DNA of 64,000 nucleotides, taken from NCBI GenBank assembly GCA_902787955.1, contig CADAIJ010000004.1, forward strand, positions 62,001 through 126,000, written 5' to 3'. Shown here in pieces: positions 47,707 to 56,488 of this stretch. A program made the translations under genes and the position numbers. Position 1 is the first letter of the stretch. The number at the start of each line of letters is the position of its first letter. Source of the stretch: an uncultured Erysipelotrichaceae bacterium. GTDB taxonomy: Bacteria; Bacillota_I; Bacilli_A; RFN20; CAG-826. The notes beneath the pieces are model-generated. The model did not search any database. It worked only from the letters and a program-made list of their open reading frames with translations, and had not been told where the DNA came from.

Positions 47707-47780
47707 GCATCCGTAGTTTAGTGGTAGAACTTTAGCTTCCCAAGCTAACTGTAGGGGTTCGATTCCCCCCGGATGCTCCA
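47707..47780 (+). tRNA. tRNA-Gly (anticodon CCC)
   Basis: Acceptor GCATCCG pairs with CGGATGC. The anticodon stem TTAGC/GCTAA holds loop TTCCCAA, and the T-arm is GGGGTTCGATTCCCC. Discriminator T and CCA are encoded. It begins 11 nt after the metalloprotease stop codon. Confidence 0.94.
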
Positions 47781-47793
47781 ATGACATAAGATT

Positions 47794-47821
47794 GGCAGTT
47801 TACTAATACTGCCTTTTTATT
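47794..47821 (+). terminator. intrinsic terminator after tRNA-Gly
   Basis: GGCAGT (47794-47799) pairs with ACTGCC (47808-47813), followed by TTTTTATTTTTT. It would end the shared protease-tRNA transcript. Confidence 0.85.
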
Positions 47822-47922
47822 TTTTAAAAATATGTCGTATAATGTTTTCGTTATTATAGAATAATAAGTAGAAACCTATATTTATTAAAAAATTAAATGA
47901 ATAGCGCTAGGAGACAATTAAT

Positions 47923-50900
47923 ATGAAGAATAGTAGAAAGATTAGTTTATTACTTGGAACTATTTTCCCATTACTTTTATCTGGGTGTTCTTTATTCCCT
48001 GGAGGAGGCGGCGGTAGCTCTAAAGATACTTCCACAACCGAAACCGAACAAATAACCTCATTTGAAATTCTTACTGATGATATTCTTTCTTATCAAACTT
48101 CGGGTGATGTCTCTTATTATTCAATGACTCTTTACCCAAGCGATACATATCAAATTCGTACCAATATCGATGATAAATTAGGCGATACTTATTACTTAGA
48201 TTATCATCTTACTGAAGAAGATATTCCTTTCACTGTTAGCGATAAAGGGTTAGTTACTGTTAATGATTCAGTTGATAAAACTTATATTACTACCTTCCCT
48301 GTTCAACTATTTAAAAAAGGACAATCTAGAAGAATATATCTCCAATATTTAAGTGTTACTGTTAAAGCAAGCGAATACGCTACTATAACTCTCACAAACT
48401 CTGATCTTACTTTTGATAGCAGCACTAAAACATATACCTTAACTCTTAAATCTGGAAGCAATTATCAAATCACAACGAGTATTACTTCTAATACAAGATA
48501 CACGACTTCCTATTCTTTATTAAATAGTGGAGATAGTTCATTTATAAACGTCAGCTCTAGTGGATTAGTTTCTACTACTGCGCTTAATAAAGAAAAATCG
48601 AGCACAATTGTTATTAAAACAATCTCTTCTTCTGCTAGTAGAACTTTAGACGAAGTTAAGTTAAATATTAACCTTACTAAAGGCGATGTTACTCCAACTG
48701 ATGAACTATTAGTCTATGACGCTATAAGCGGTAACCAAATTAATGATGGTGATAAATATGATCTTCATAAACTTGAATCTTATTCTTTCACCGTTAAATA
48801 TAACAAAGTTAGTAAAACCGGTGTCATGTCAGTCTCCAATTCTGATGTTTTAACTCTTGATAATGACGCTAATAAAATTACCGGAAAAGCAGTTGGAACT
48901 TCAACAGTTACTTTTGCTTATGAAGAATCAAGTATAACAATCACCATTGATGTTGTTAAAAACGATTTAGTTGATATCTCTATCTTAGGAGAAGGCGATG
49001 GCTTATTAGTAATTAATAATAACGTCCTTGTTTTAGGTGAAGTAAAAGTTAGATATGAAAGTGGTTTTGAAAAAGAGATCACTAATCATTCTTTATTAAC
49101 ATTTAAGATTACTGATAAAGATGAATTCTATAAAAATGTCACAGTTTCTTATCAAGAAGATAATGTCGAAGTCTCTAACACTTATAGTGTTAAATGGCAT
49201 CAAGTAGATGACTATAAAGGCGCTACAGCAAAGTCCTATTTCGATGATTTAGCTAAAAACTATTACGCTGGTAAAGGAACACAATTACCTCATAGTGGTA
49301 ATATTAATCTCCTTGTTATCCCAGTCTGGTTTAATGATAGTGCTGATTTCTTTAACGCTTCTCAAAAAGAAGAAATGATAGAAGATATCGGCTATATCTT
49401 AAACGCATCTAGAGGTGAAAAAGAATATAGCTCTTTAAAGACTTATTATGAAATCGAATCTCGTAATACACTACATCTTAACTCTATTGTAAGTGACTAC
49501 TATTCATCTGATACATCTTATAAAAACTATTCTGACTTATCGAATGATAATCGAACTGAAAACTCTCACATCTTAGCAAGCGCAGCAGTTGAATGGTATT
49601 TTAGCACTCATACAACTGATTCCATTTCTAATTATGATAATGATAATGATGGAAGAGTGGATGGTGTAATTATTTATTACACCGCTAACTATTATGGTTA
49701 CAAAACTGACAAGATGAGATCGACTGCTTTTGAATCCACTAACCACACTAAGCCAGCCTATAAATATAACAATATGGCGTTTATTCCAACTGGTAGTTTG
49801 TATGGTCTTAATAATAGAAATGTTGATGTAAGTAAACAAAAAGCATCCACCGACTTATCCAAATCATTTGAATATGCCTTTAGAGTGAATTCTCGTGTTT
49901 TAATCCATGAAGTAGGACACATGTTTGGTAATAAAGACCTTTATGAAACTACCTTAGCGAGTGAAAGATATTCTCCAGCAGGCTCATTCTCCATGCAAGA
50001 TAATGACGTTGGAAGTCACGATCCATATCACCTTAATTTAATCGGTTGGAATAAACCAGAAGTATATGATGCTTCTAAATATGAAGTAGGGGATGAAATC
50101 CAAGTTAAATTATCTGATTTACAATCAAGTGGACAAAATATCATTCTTTCTCGTGAATGGAATGATTCTTTATTTGATGAATATTTAATTCTCGAATTAT
50201 TCACTCCAACTGGCTTAAATGCTTATGAAAAAGATCATAGCACAATGAAGTATCTCACCAGTGGTATTAGATTATGGCATATTAACTCTATTCTTGATGA
50301 CCATAGTCAAATTGTTGATGAAGAATTCGTTAAAACAAATACAATCACCGAAGGTGGTAAATATAGTCTAGCCTATTCTAACTATGATGTTGAAAGTGAA
50401 TACGATTTAGTTCACTGGATTAGAAATAATGAAGAAGAAAACATTAATACTTCCTCAAAACTTTATAACGGCGATCTTTTATTCCAACCAGGGGATGAAT
50501 TCTCCATGGCTAAATATAAATCACAATTTGTTAACGGTGAAAAACTTGATAATGAAGAGAAATTGGGTTGGGAATTCAAAGTTAATGAAATCTATCAAAA
50601 TAGCGATGGTAGTTATGATTCAATCTTAACGCTAAAACGCATCGATAATACTAGAACTGAATTTAAAGAAAAAGTCGCCTTAAATGTTAATGTTAGTGAA
50701 CAACCAACTCAAGAAATAACTGATTACACTAAAGAAGTCTTTGACGAAAACGAACGCTTCTCCTTACTTTATCGTTACGTTACCGCGCCAAGTTATTACG
50801 ATCAAGGTACTCCAGTTTCTACTAAAGGAATGTGCTTATTCGCTTCTAGCGATGGTAATGGTGGTTATATTGAACTCAATATCTTTGATTCATTAGATCA

Positions 50901-51153
50901 TGAATACATCATTAAGTCTGTTTCAATAACTTATGATGCTTTAACTAAAGCAAAATTAACTGCATCATCTTCTGGCGATGTAATTACAGGCACCAAATTT
51001 GAAGGAGAAATGATTGGTGAATATGCAGGAATAGGATATAAATACGAAGTAAACGCTAAATCTATCATCTTACAAAATACTTATGATGGTACCTTAGATT
51101 ACTGGTCAATTATCTCCTTGCATACTTTAGTAATTGAATACGAAATGAAATAA
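47923..51153 (+). CDS. large M6-family metalloprotease 3 with Ig-like N-terminal domains
   Basis: A 1076-residue lipoprotein (lipobox LSGC, Cys22). The N-terminal 420 residues look like several Ig/Big2-like beta domains (for example DKGLVTVNDSVDKTYI; ITGKAVGTSTVTFAYEESSI). The protease domain follows, with zinc motif HEVGHMFGNKDLY (His662), the Ca2+ loop DNDNDGRVDG and FDEYLILELFTPTG. A C-terminal beta domain of about 200 residues is not recognised. It is a diverged paralogue of the two upstream enzymes, in its own transcript (TATAAT at 47838-47843, Shine-Dalgarno AGGAG). Confidence 0.87.
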   Translation: MKNSRKISLLLGTIFPLLLSGCSLFPGGGGGSSKDTSTTETEQITSFEILTDDILSYQTSGDVSYYSMTLYPSDTYQIRTNIDDKLGDTYYLDYHLTEEDIPFTVSDKGLVTVNDSVDKTYITTFPVQLFKKGQSRRIYLQYLSVTVKASEYATITLTNSDLTFDSSTKTYTLTLKSGSNYQITTSITSNTRYTTSYSLLNSGDSSFINVSSSGLVSTTALNKEKSSTIVIKTISSSASRTLDEVKLNINLTKGDVTPTDELLVYDAISGNQINDGDKYDLHKLESYSFTVKYNKVSKTGVMSVSNSDVLTLDNDANKITGKAVGTSTVTFAYEESSITITIDVVKNDLVDISILGEGDGLLVINNNVLVLGEVKVRYESGFEKEITNHSLLTFKITDKDEFYKNVTVSYQEDNVEVSNTYSVKWHQVDDYKGATAKSYFDDLAKNYYAGKGTQLPHSGNINLLVIPVWFNDSADFFNASQKEEMIEDIGYILNASRGEKEYSSLKTYYEIESRNTLHLNSIVSDYYSSDTSYKNYSDLSNDNRTENSHILASAAVEWYFSTHTTDSISNYDNDNDGRVDGVIIYYTANYYGYKTDKMRSTAFESTNHTKPAYKYNNMAFIPTGSLYGLNNRNVDVSKQKASTDLSKSFEYAFRVNSRVLIHEVGHMFGNKDLYETTLASERYSPAGSFSMQDNDVGSHDPYHLNLIGWNKPEVYDASKYEVGDEIQVKLSDLQSSGQNIILSREWNDSLFDEYLILELFTPTGLNAYEKDHSTMKYLTSGIRLWHINSILDDHSQIVDEEFVKTNTITEGGKYSLAYSNYDVESEYDLVHWIRNNEEENINTSSKLYNGDLLFQPGDEFSMAKYKSQFVNGEKLDNEEKLGWEFKVNEIYQNSDGSYDSILTLKRIDNTRTEFKEKVALNVNVSEQPTQEITDYTKEVFDENERFSLLYRYVTAPSYYDQGTPVSTKGMCLFASSDGNGGYIELNIFDSLDHEYIIKSVSITYDALTKAKLTASSSGDVITGTKFEGEMIGEYAGIGYKYEVNAKSIILQNTYDGTLDYWSIISLHTLVIEYEMK

Positions 51154-51170
51154 GGTTTTATATTAATATA

Positions 51171-51199
51171 AAAAGTAATGGTTTCGGCCATTACTTTTT
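51171..51199. terminator. bidirectional terminator between convergent genes
   Basis: AAAAGTAATGG (51171-51181) and CCATTACTTTT (51188-51198) form a perfect 11-bp stem with loop TTTCGG. T tracts follow on both strands, so it can stop transcripts of the protease and of the permease. Confidence 0.92.
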
Positions 51200-51209
51200 A
51201 GTTTAGTTA

Positions 51210-52712
51210 TTATTTCTCTTCGCTCTTTTTATTCTTTTTATGGAATAAATCGATATGCATATCATCAGGTAATGCCCAAGAAAGAATAATTGAAATAACA
51301 AACATATTTAAGACGTTATTGGATAATAAATCTCCTAACCATCCTAAGCCCAATTCTTTAAATAAGCCAACTGACATAGCAGTGGAACCGTTTGATAAGG
51401 TAACAGTTGCGATTGTTAAACCAAATCCTAAACAAATCGAAATAGCGACAATTAAGATATTTTTATCGCTCCAGCCAAGTTCAGAGATTGATTTCATACC
51501 GACAACCGCGATTGAACCAAATAAAATAACCATGGTACCACCGATAACTACATCAGGAATGGAATAGATGAAGTTAGCGACTGGCGGGAAGAAGCTAGCG
51601 ATAACTAAGAATGACGCACCAATAAAGATAGTGAATCTATTAACAACTTTAGTTTGAGCTACAATACCAACGTTTTGAGAGAAGGTAGTAAGTGGAAGTG
51701 CACCAAATAAGGAACCGATAGTGGAGTTAAATCCATCAAAGGCTAACGCTCCACCAAGTTCTCTACTTGTTGGTTCTCTTTCTAAACCAGAGTTACATAA
51801 AGCAGTGGTGTCACCAATTGCTTCTACAATAGCGACAATAAAGCAAACAGAAGTTAAGACACAAGGAACGACTTCAAATCTTAGTTTAGTGACATCAATA
51901 ATATGTGGAAAATCGATAATTCCATGTGATCCTACTAAAGCGTTTGAATCGATAACAAGTCCACTGAAATTAACCATACCAGGGATACAGCAGGAAACGA
52001 TATAACCTACGATAATACCAACGATAATGTTGATGTTTTTCCAAACACCTTTAACAAAGATTGACCATAAAATCGCGCTTATAATTGTGACTAATGCAAC
52101 GATGATATAGCAAAAATAAGGGACTCCTGACGCTGTTTTTCCAGTTTCGATGACTTCCGCAATAACAGAAGTTCCACCAAAGAATTGGTTTGCGCCACTA
52201 GCAAGTAAAGATAAACCAATGCCTAAAACAACGATAGCAGGAACAATAGGTTTAATAAGTTTTCCCCACCATTTATAAAATAAGGAGAAAATAGTAGCAA
52301 AAGCTCCTCCAACAATAATAGAACCTAAAATTGTATAGTAAGCAGCTTCTCCGCCACCAACACTTAAACCAATAGTGATGAAGATAGGAACAAAGGTAAA
52401 AGATGTACCAATAACAATTGGAAGTCTTGCACCAATTAATAATTGGATAATAGTACCGATACCTGCCATAAATAAGGCACCAAGCATTGAATAGACTGCA
52501 AAGTCAGTTCCTAATAATCCAACTACAGAGAAAACAATGATAATAGGGGTGATGTTAGCGGCGAACATGGCTAAAACATGTTGAATGCCAAAAGGAATCG
52601 CGTTTTTTAATGGGGTTCTACCGGTAAGACTAAATAAGTTATCTTTTTCAGCAGGACCTTTAAAAACTTCTTTAATTCCTTCGCCGAGGTTCTTAAAGAT
52701 TTTCTTAAACAT
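51210..52712 (-). CDS. NCS2 nucleobase:cation symporter (xanthine/uracil permease family)
   Basis: A 500-residue protein with about 12-14 helices of the UraA/PbuX fold. Family marks are GIQHVLAMFAANITPI near the start, the substrate-site region VCFIVAIVEAIGDTTALCN and LPLTTFSQNVGIVAQTKVV, and GGTMVILFGSIAVVGMKSI. It imports a purine or pyrimidine base with H+ or Na+. It starts 2 nt after the guanine deaminase stop, so guanine or another purine is the likely substrate. Confidence 0.9.
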   Translation of the reverse strand: MFKKIFKNLGEGIKEVFKGPAEKDNLFSLTGRTPLKNAIPFGIQHVLAMFAANITPIIIVFSVVGLLGTDFAVYSMLGALFMAGIGTIIQLLIGARLPIVIGTSFTFVPIFITIGLSVGGGEAAYYTILGSIIVGGAFATIFSLFYKWWGKLIKPIVPAIVVLGIGLSLLASGANQFFGGTSVIAEVIETGKTASGVPYFCYIIVALVTIISAILWSIFVKGVWKNINIIVGIIVGYIVSCCIPGMVNFSGLVIDSNALVGSHGIIDFPHIIDVTKLRFEVVPCVLTSVCFIVAIVEAIGDTTALCNSGLEREPTSRELGGALAFDGFNSTIGSLFGALPLTTFSQNVGIVAQTKVVNRFTIFIGASFLVIASFFPPVANFIYSIPDVVIGGTMVILFGSIAVVGMKSISELGWSDKNILIVAISICLGFGLTIATVTLSNGSTAMSVGLFKELGLGWLGDLLSNNVLNMFVISIILSWALPDDMHIDLFHKKNKKSEEK

Positions 52713-52714
52713 TA

Positions 52715-53173
52715 TTAATAATTCACCTTATCTGTGATTTCTTTATATTCTTTATAAAGTTTTAAACAAGCTTTGCGATCTAATTCGTGAACGAGTTTTT
52801 CTCTAGCACCTGGTTGTTGCATTTCATAGAACTTCTTATCTCTAAAGCCAATGTCTTCAGTATCTAAGATGTTACAGCCATAATAAACCATATCAATGTT
52901 TGCCCATAAAATAGCAGACATACACATTGGGCATGGTTCTCCAGTGGTGTATAATTCACAACCTGATAAATCAAATGTTCCTAAATTTTTACAAGCTTTA
53001 TGGATTGCCATAATTTCTCCATGGCATGTTGGATCGTTGTTTTTAACAACTTGATTATGTCCTTTTCCGACGACAACGCCATCTTTAACAATAACGGCAC
53101 CGAATGGACCGCCGTGACCATTTCTAATACCCTTGCGAGCTTCGTTAATGGCCATTCTCATATATTTGTTCAT
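52715..53173 (-). CDS. guaD: guanine deaminase (small CDA-fold type)
   Basis: A 152-residue cytidine-deaminase-fold enzyme. The zinc site is CHGEIMAI (His, Glu) with EPCPMCMSAI (two Cys). NNDPTCHGE and GFRDKKFYEM at the C-terminus follow the pattern of the domain-swapped Bacillus-type GuaD rather than tRNA adenosine deaminase. It turns guanine into xanthine and ammonia. With the NCS2 permease downstream (2-nt gap) it forms a purine salvage unit. The purine might come from nucleic acid cut by the surface endonucleases at 56.5-58.2 kb. Shine-Dalgarno AAAGTAGG. Confidence 0.83.
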   Translation of the reverse strand: MNKYMRMAINEARKGIRNGHGGPFGAVIVKDGVVVGKGHNQVVKNNDPTCHGEIMAIHKACKNLGTFDLSGCELYTTGEPCPMCMSAILWANIDMVYYGCNILDTEDIGFRDKKFYEMQQPGAREKLVHELDRKACLKLYKEYKEITDKVNY

Positions 53174-53340
53174 AGTAAAACCTACTTTCTAATTAAATTT
53201 TATTTAACCTCGTCTTTATTGTCTATAGCAAAAACCTATAAGAAATAGAACGGATGGGAAAAAATTCCCAAAGAGCCGAACCTTTGTATGAAATTTGTAT
53301 GAATTATTTTTTTGATGAGTTGTTCATCAATATAAAGTGT
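53174..53340 (-). promoter_or_regulatory. structured leader/divergent regulatory region upstream of guaD
   Basis: Read on the minus strand this region holds three successive hairpins: CAAAG-GTTCGGCT-CTTTG (53287-53270), GGGAA-TTTT-TTCCC (53269-53256) and TATAG-GTTTTTG-CTATA (53240-53224). On the plus strand there are two TTTGTATGAA copies 11 bp apart (53283-53292, 53294-53303) and a perfect 7-bp inverted repeat TTGATGA/TCATCAA (53312-53330). The structures do not match the purine riboswitch consensus as I know it. They may be an unknown regulatory leader and a DNA operator. Confidence 0.35.
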
Positions 53341-53378
53341 TTGTTACTATATATTTAATAATATATACTATTATAGAT
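53341..53378 (+). promoter_or_regulatory. leaderless promoter of cardiolipin synthase
   Basis: TTGTTA (53341-53346), a 17-bp spacer and TATACT (53364-53369) form a good promoter whose start point would be within about 3 nt of the ATG at 53379. No Shine-Dalgarno is present. Confidence 0.65.
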
Positions 53379-54950
53379 ATGAAAAAGTTTTTTAGACTAT
53401 TCTTTGGAAGATTATTCTGGATTGGTTTAATCATCTTTGTTGAATTAGCAGCAATTATTTTGCTCTCAATCTTTTTCAATGAAATCCTTGAAATATTGTC
53501 TATTTATTTCTACTTTGCAGGATCTATTCTCCTTGTTCTTTTAGATGTGATTGTAATGATTTATATCATCAATTCAAAGGCCAATAGTTCCTATAAAATT
53601 ACTTGGTTATTTATCGTTGGTCTTTTCTCATTTATTGGTGTGGTTATTTATTTAATGTTTGGTAATAAAAACACCACTAAACGAATGAAAAAGAAAATTG
53701 GTCCTATTGTTAACGCAACTAGACAAATTCCAACTAGTCCTAGAATCAATGAAGAATTAAGTAAAGATAGCGACTCATTAGATGCTCTTAAGATTGCTAA
53801 CTACATTCAAAATTCATCAGGTTCTCCAATATATGACCATACCGAAACAACTTTCTTTAAGATCGGCGAAGAATTCTGGCCAGTTGTTTTAGAAGAACTA
53901 AAGAAAGCCAAACACTATATCTTTATTGAATATTTCATTATTGAAAAAGGCGAATTCTTTGATTCAATTCTGAATATTTTAAAAGAGAAGGCTAAAGAAG
54001 GGGTAGATGTTAGATTAATGTATGATGATGTTGGATCTATTTCTACTCTTCCAACCTCCTTCCCTAAGAAAATGGAAAAATACGGAATTAAATGTGTTTC
54101 CTATAACCGTTTTAAACCATTTATCAATGTTAAGATTAACAACCGTGATCATAGAAAGATTTTAGTTATCGATGGTTATATTGGTTTCACTGGTGGTCTA
54201 AATTTAGCGGATGAATATGTAAATAAAATCGTTCGCTTCGGTTATTGGAAAGATAACGCCATCATGCTTAAGGGTAGAGGTGTTTATGGTTTAACTATGT
54301 TATTCCTTCAAACCTGGGTTGCTAATAAAGGTGGATATCAAGAACTTTCTGATGAAAAATATAATTTCTCATATTTTTACCATACATCCACGATTGAAAA
54401 TGATGGCTATATTCAACCTTATGGCGATATTCCTTATGATGATGAAGCAGTTGCTGAATCCTTATATTTAAGATTAATTAGTATTGCTAGGAAATATATT
54501 TATATAACCACCCCATATTTAATCCCAACTGAAGCGATGGAGATGGCGCTATGTAATGCCGCTAAAGGTGGCGTGGAAGTTCATATTGTTACTCCAGGTA
54601 TTCCTGATAAGAAAGCTGTCTTTAACATTACAAGAAGCTATTATGATAAACTTATTAAAGCAGGGGTTCATGTACATGAATACACTCCTGGTTTCATCCA
54701 TGAAAAGATGTTTATCGTTGATGATAAATACGCCACGATTGGCACCATTAATGTCGATTATCGTAGTTTATATTTAAATTTAGAAAATGCAGTTTTCCTT
54801 TATAAAGCTAAAACAATCCTTGATATGAAAGAGGATTATGAGGAAACGATGAGAGTCTCAGAAGAAATTACTTTAGAAAAATATACTAAGCTTAGCAGAC
54901 ATAGAAAAATCATATGGGGTATCTTAAGAATATTTGCACCAATGATGTAA
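53379..54950 (+). CDS. cls: cardiolipin synthase-type phospholipase D
   Basis: The ATG at 53379 is chosen over an in-frame GTG at 53337, because the GTG falls inside the -35 to -10 region. The 523-residue product has N-terminal helices and two HKD motifs: HRKILVIDGYIGFTGG and HEKMFIVDDKYATIGT. It joins two phosphatidylglycerols to make cardiolipin. galT follows after 9 bp. Confidence 0.92.
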   Translation: MKKFFRLFFGRLFWIGLIIFVELAAIILLSIFFNEILEILSIYFYFAGSILLVLLDVIVMIYIINSKANSSYKITWLFIVGLFSFIGVVIYLMFGNKNTTKRMKKKIGPIVNATRQIPTSPRINEELSKDSDSLDALKIANYIQNSSGSPIYDHTETTFFKIGEEFWPVVLEELKKAKHYIFIEYFIIEKGEFFDSILNILKEKAKEGVDVRLMYDDVGSISTLPTSFPKKMEKYGIKCVSYNRFKPFINVKINNRDHRKILVIDGYIGFTGGLNLADEYVNKIVRFGYWKDNAIMLKGRGVYGLTMLFLQTWVANKGGYQELSDEKYNFSYFYHTSTIENDGYIQPYGDIPYDDEAVAESLYLRLISIARKYIYITTPYLIPTEAMEMALCNAAKGGVEVHIVTPGIPDKKAVFNITRSYYDKLIKAGVHVHEYTPGFIHEKMFIVDDKYATIGTINVDYRSLYLNLENAVFLYKAKTILDMKEDYEETMRVSEEITLEKYTKLSRHRKIIWGILRIFAPMM

Positions 54951-54959
54951 GGAGGAATT

Positions 54960-56444
54960 ATGTTAAATAAAGTTATTGAAGAATTAGTCTATTACGCTAA
55001 AACACATCTTGAATTAGATGATTTTGATGCCATCTATATTCGTAACAAATTACTTGCGAAGTTTAATCAAGTTGAACCTTATGAAGGCCAAATTGAAAAA
55101 CAAGGTATTAAGAAACTCGATGTTCCAGATATTTTAATTCAAGCCTTATTAAGCGAATATGGAAAAGAATTAGATGCTCACGAAGAAGATTCTTTAGTAA
55201 GTGAAGTGATGTCTTTACTTTCTCCAATGCCATCACAAGTTAGAGAAAGATTTAACGAGAAATATAACTCCTCTCCAGAAAAAGCAACCGAGTACCTATA
55301 TGAAATTTCTAAAAATAACTACTATGTCCAAAAGACAAAAGTATTAAAGAATAAAGTATTTACTTCTCGTGATGGGCTTGAAATCTCCATTAACTTATCT
55401 AAACCAGAAAAGAACAATAAAGATATTGCTAAACTTGTCGGCGCAGTCTCTACTTCTTACCCAAAGTGTGTCTTATGTTTAGAAAACTTAGGTTTTGAAG
55501 GAAACGCAAAAAAAGCAGCACGTCAAAACATTAGATTTGTCCCACTTAATTTAGGTGGAGAAACTTGGTATCTCCAATATTCTCCATATGGTTACTTTAA
55601 TAGACACTGCATCGTATTTAGTGAGAAACACACCCCAATGATTATCAATCGTTCTAATCTTTCTAAATTATTCGATTTCGTTGATATGTTCCCTCACTTC
55701 ATTATTGGCTCTAATAGTGATCTTCCAATTACTGGAGGTTCAATCTTAGACCACGAACACTTCCAAGGTGGAGACCATATCTTCCCAATGATGAAGCGTG
55801 AAGTCAAAGAAACATTTGAATCTAAAAAATATCCAGAAGTTAAAATTGGTTTATTAGATTGGTATAACTCTACAATCGTTTTAAGAAGTAAAAATCGTGA
55901 AGATATCATCAATCTCACTATGAATATCATTGATAAATGGTATAAATACGATAATCCTGATTTAGATATTATTTCTTATGAAGGTGAAGTTAGACATAAC
56001 TCAATTACTCCTATCTTAAGAAAAGTTGGTAAAGAATATCTTTTCTACGTCATGCTTAGAAATAACCGTCAAAACGATGAATATCCTGATGGCATCTTCC
56101 ATGCTCACCCAGAATATCATCACATCAAAAAAGAAGGTATTGGTTTAATCGAAGCAATGGGTTTATTTATTCTCCCAGCGAGACTTGAAAGACAACTTCC
56201 ACTAGTGGAAGGAATTCTTGAAAACCATATTGAACCTGGAAACTATTTAATGATGAATCCAGATTTAGAACCTTTCGTTCCAATGATTGAAAAGCTCCGT
56301 CGCCTAGAGGGAAATCCTCATGATTTAGTTCAAAAAGAACTTGAAGATACTTGCCGTGGCATCTTAGATAACACAGCAGTCTTTAAAAATGATGAAGCTG
56401 GCCGTTCCGCTTTTATCAAGTTTGTTGAAAAGGCGATTAAATAA
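54960..56444 (+). CDS. galT: UDP-glucose-hexose-1-phosphate uridylyltransferase, class II GalT
   Basis: A 494-residue protein of the Gram-positive class II GalT family, by length and motifs: RNKLLAKFNQVEP near the start, YSPYGYFNRHCIVFSEKHTP, and GGSILDHEHFQGGDH around residue 264. It exchanges UMP between UDP-glucose and galactose-1-phosphate in the Leloir pathway. No galK or galE is in this window. Strong Shine-Dalgarno (AAGGAGG), co-transcribed with cls. Confidence 0.92.
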   Translation: MLNKVIEELVYYAKTHLELDDFDAIYIRNKLLAKFNQVEPYEGQIEKQGIKKLDVPDILIQALLSEYGKELDAHEEDSLVSEVMSLLSPMPSQVRERFNEKYNSSPEKATEYLYEISKNNYYVQKTKVLKNKVFTSRDGLEISINLSKPEKNNKDIAKLVGAVSTSYPKCVLCLENLGFEGNAKKAARQNIRFVPLNLGGETWYLQYSPYGYFNRHCIVFSEKHTPMIINRSNLSKLFDFVDMFPHFIIGSNSDLPITGGSILDHEHFQGGDHIFPMMKREVKETFESKKYPEVKIGLLDWYNSTIVLRSKNREDIINLTMNIIDKWYKYDNPDLDIISYEGEVRHNSITPILRKVGKEYLFYVMLRNNRQNDEYPDGIFHAHPEYHHIKKEGIGLIEAMGLFILPARLERQLPLVEGILENHIEPGNYLMMNPDLEPFVPMIEKLRRLEGNPHDLVQKELEDTCRGILDNTAVFKNDEAGRSAFIKFVEKAIK

Positions 56445-56451
56445 AGATTTA

Positions 56452-56488
56452 TTGAAAATAAGAAGGGTCAACAATATACTTAAAATAT
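56452..56488 (+). promoter_or_regulatory. leaderless promoter of endonuclease lipoprotein 1
   Basis: TTGAAA (56452-56457), a 17-bp spacer and TATACT (56475-56480) lie 8 nt before the ATG at 56489. No Shine-Dalgarno is seen, so the mRNA should start at or next to the start codon. Confidence 0.65.

Noticed and set aside
53337-53378. Upstream GTG for cardiolipin synthase
   Set aside because: It overlaps the -35 region of a good promoter and would add 14 residues encoded by promoter DNA.
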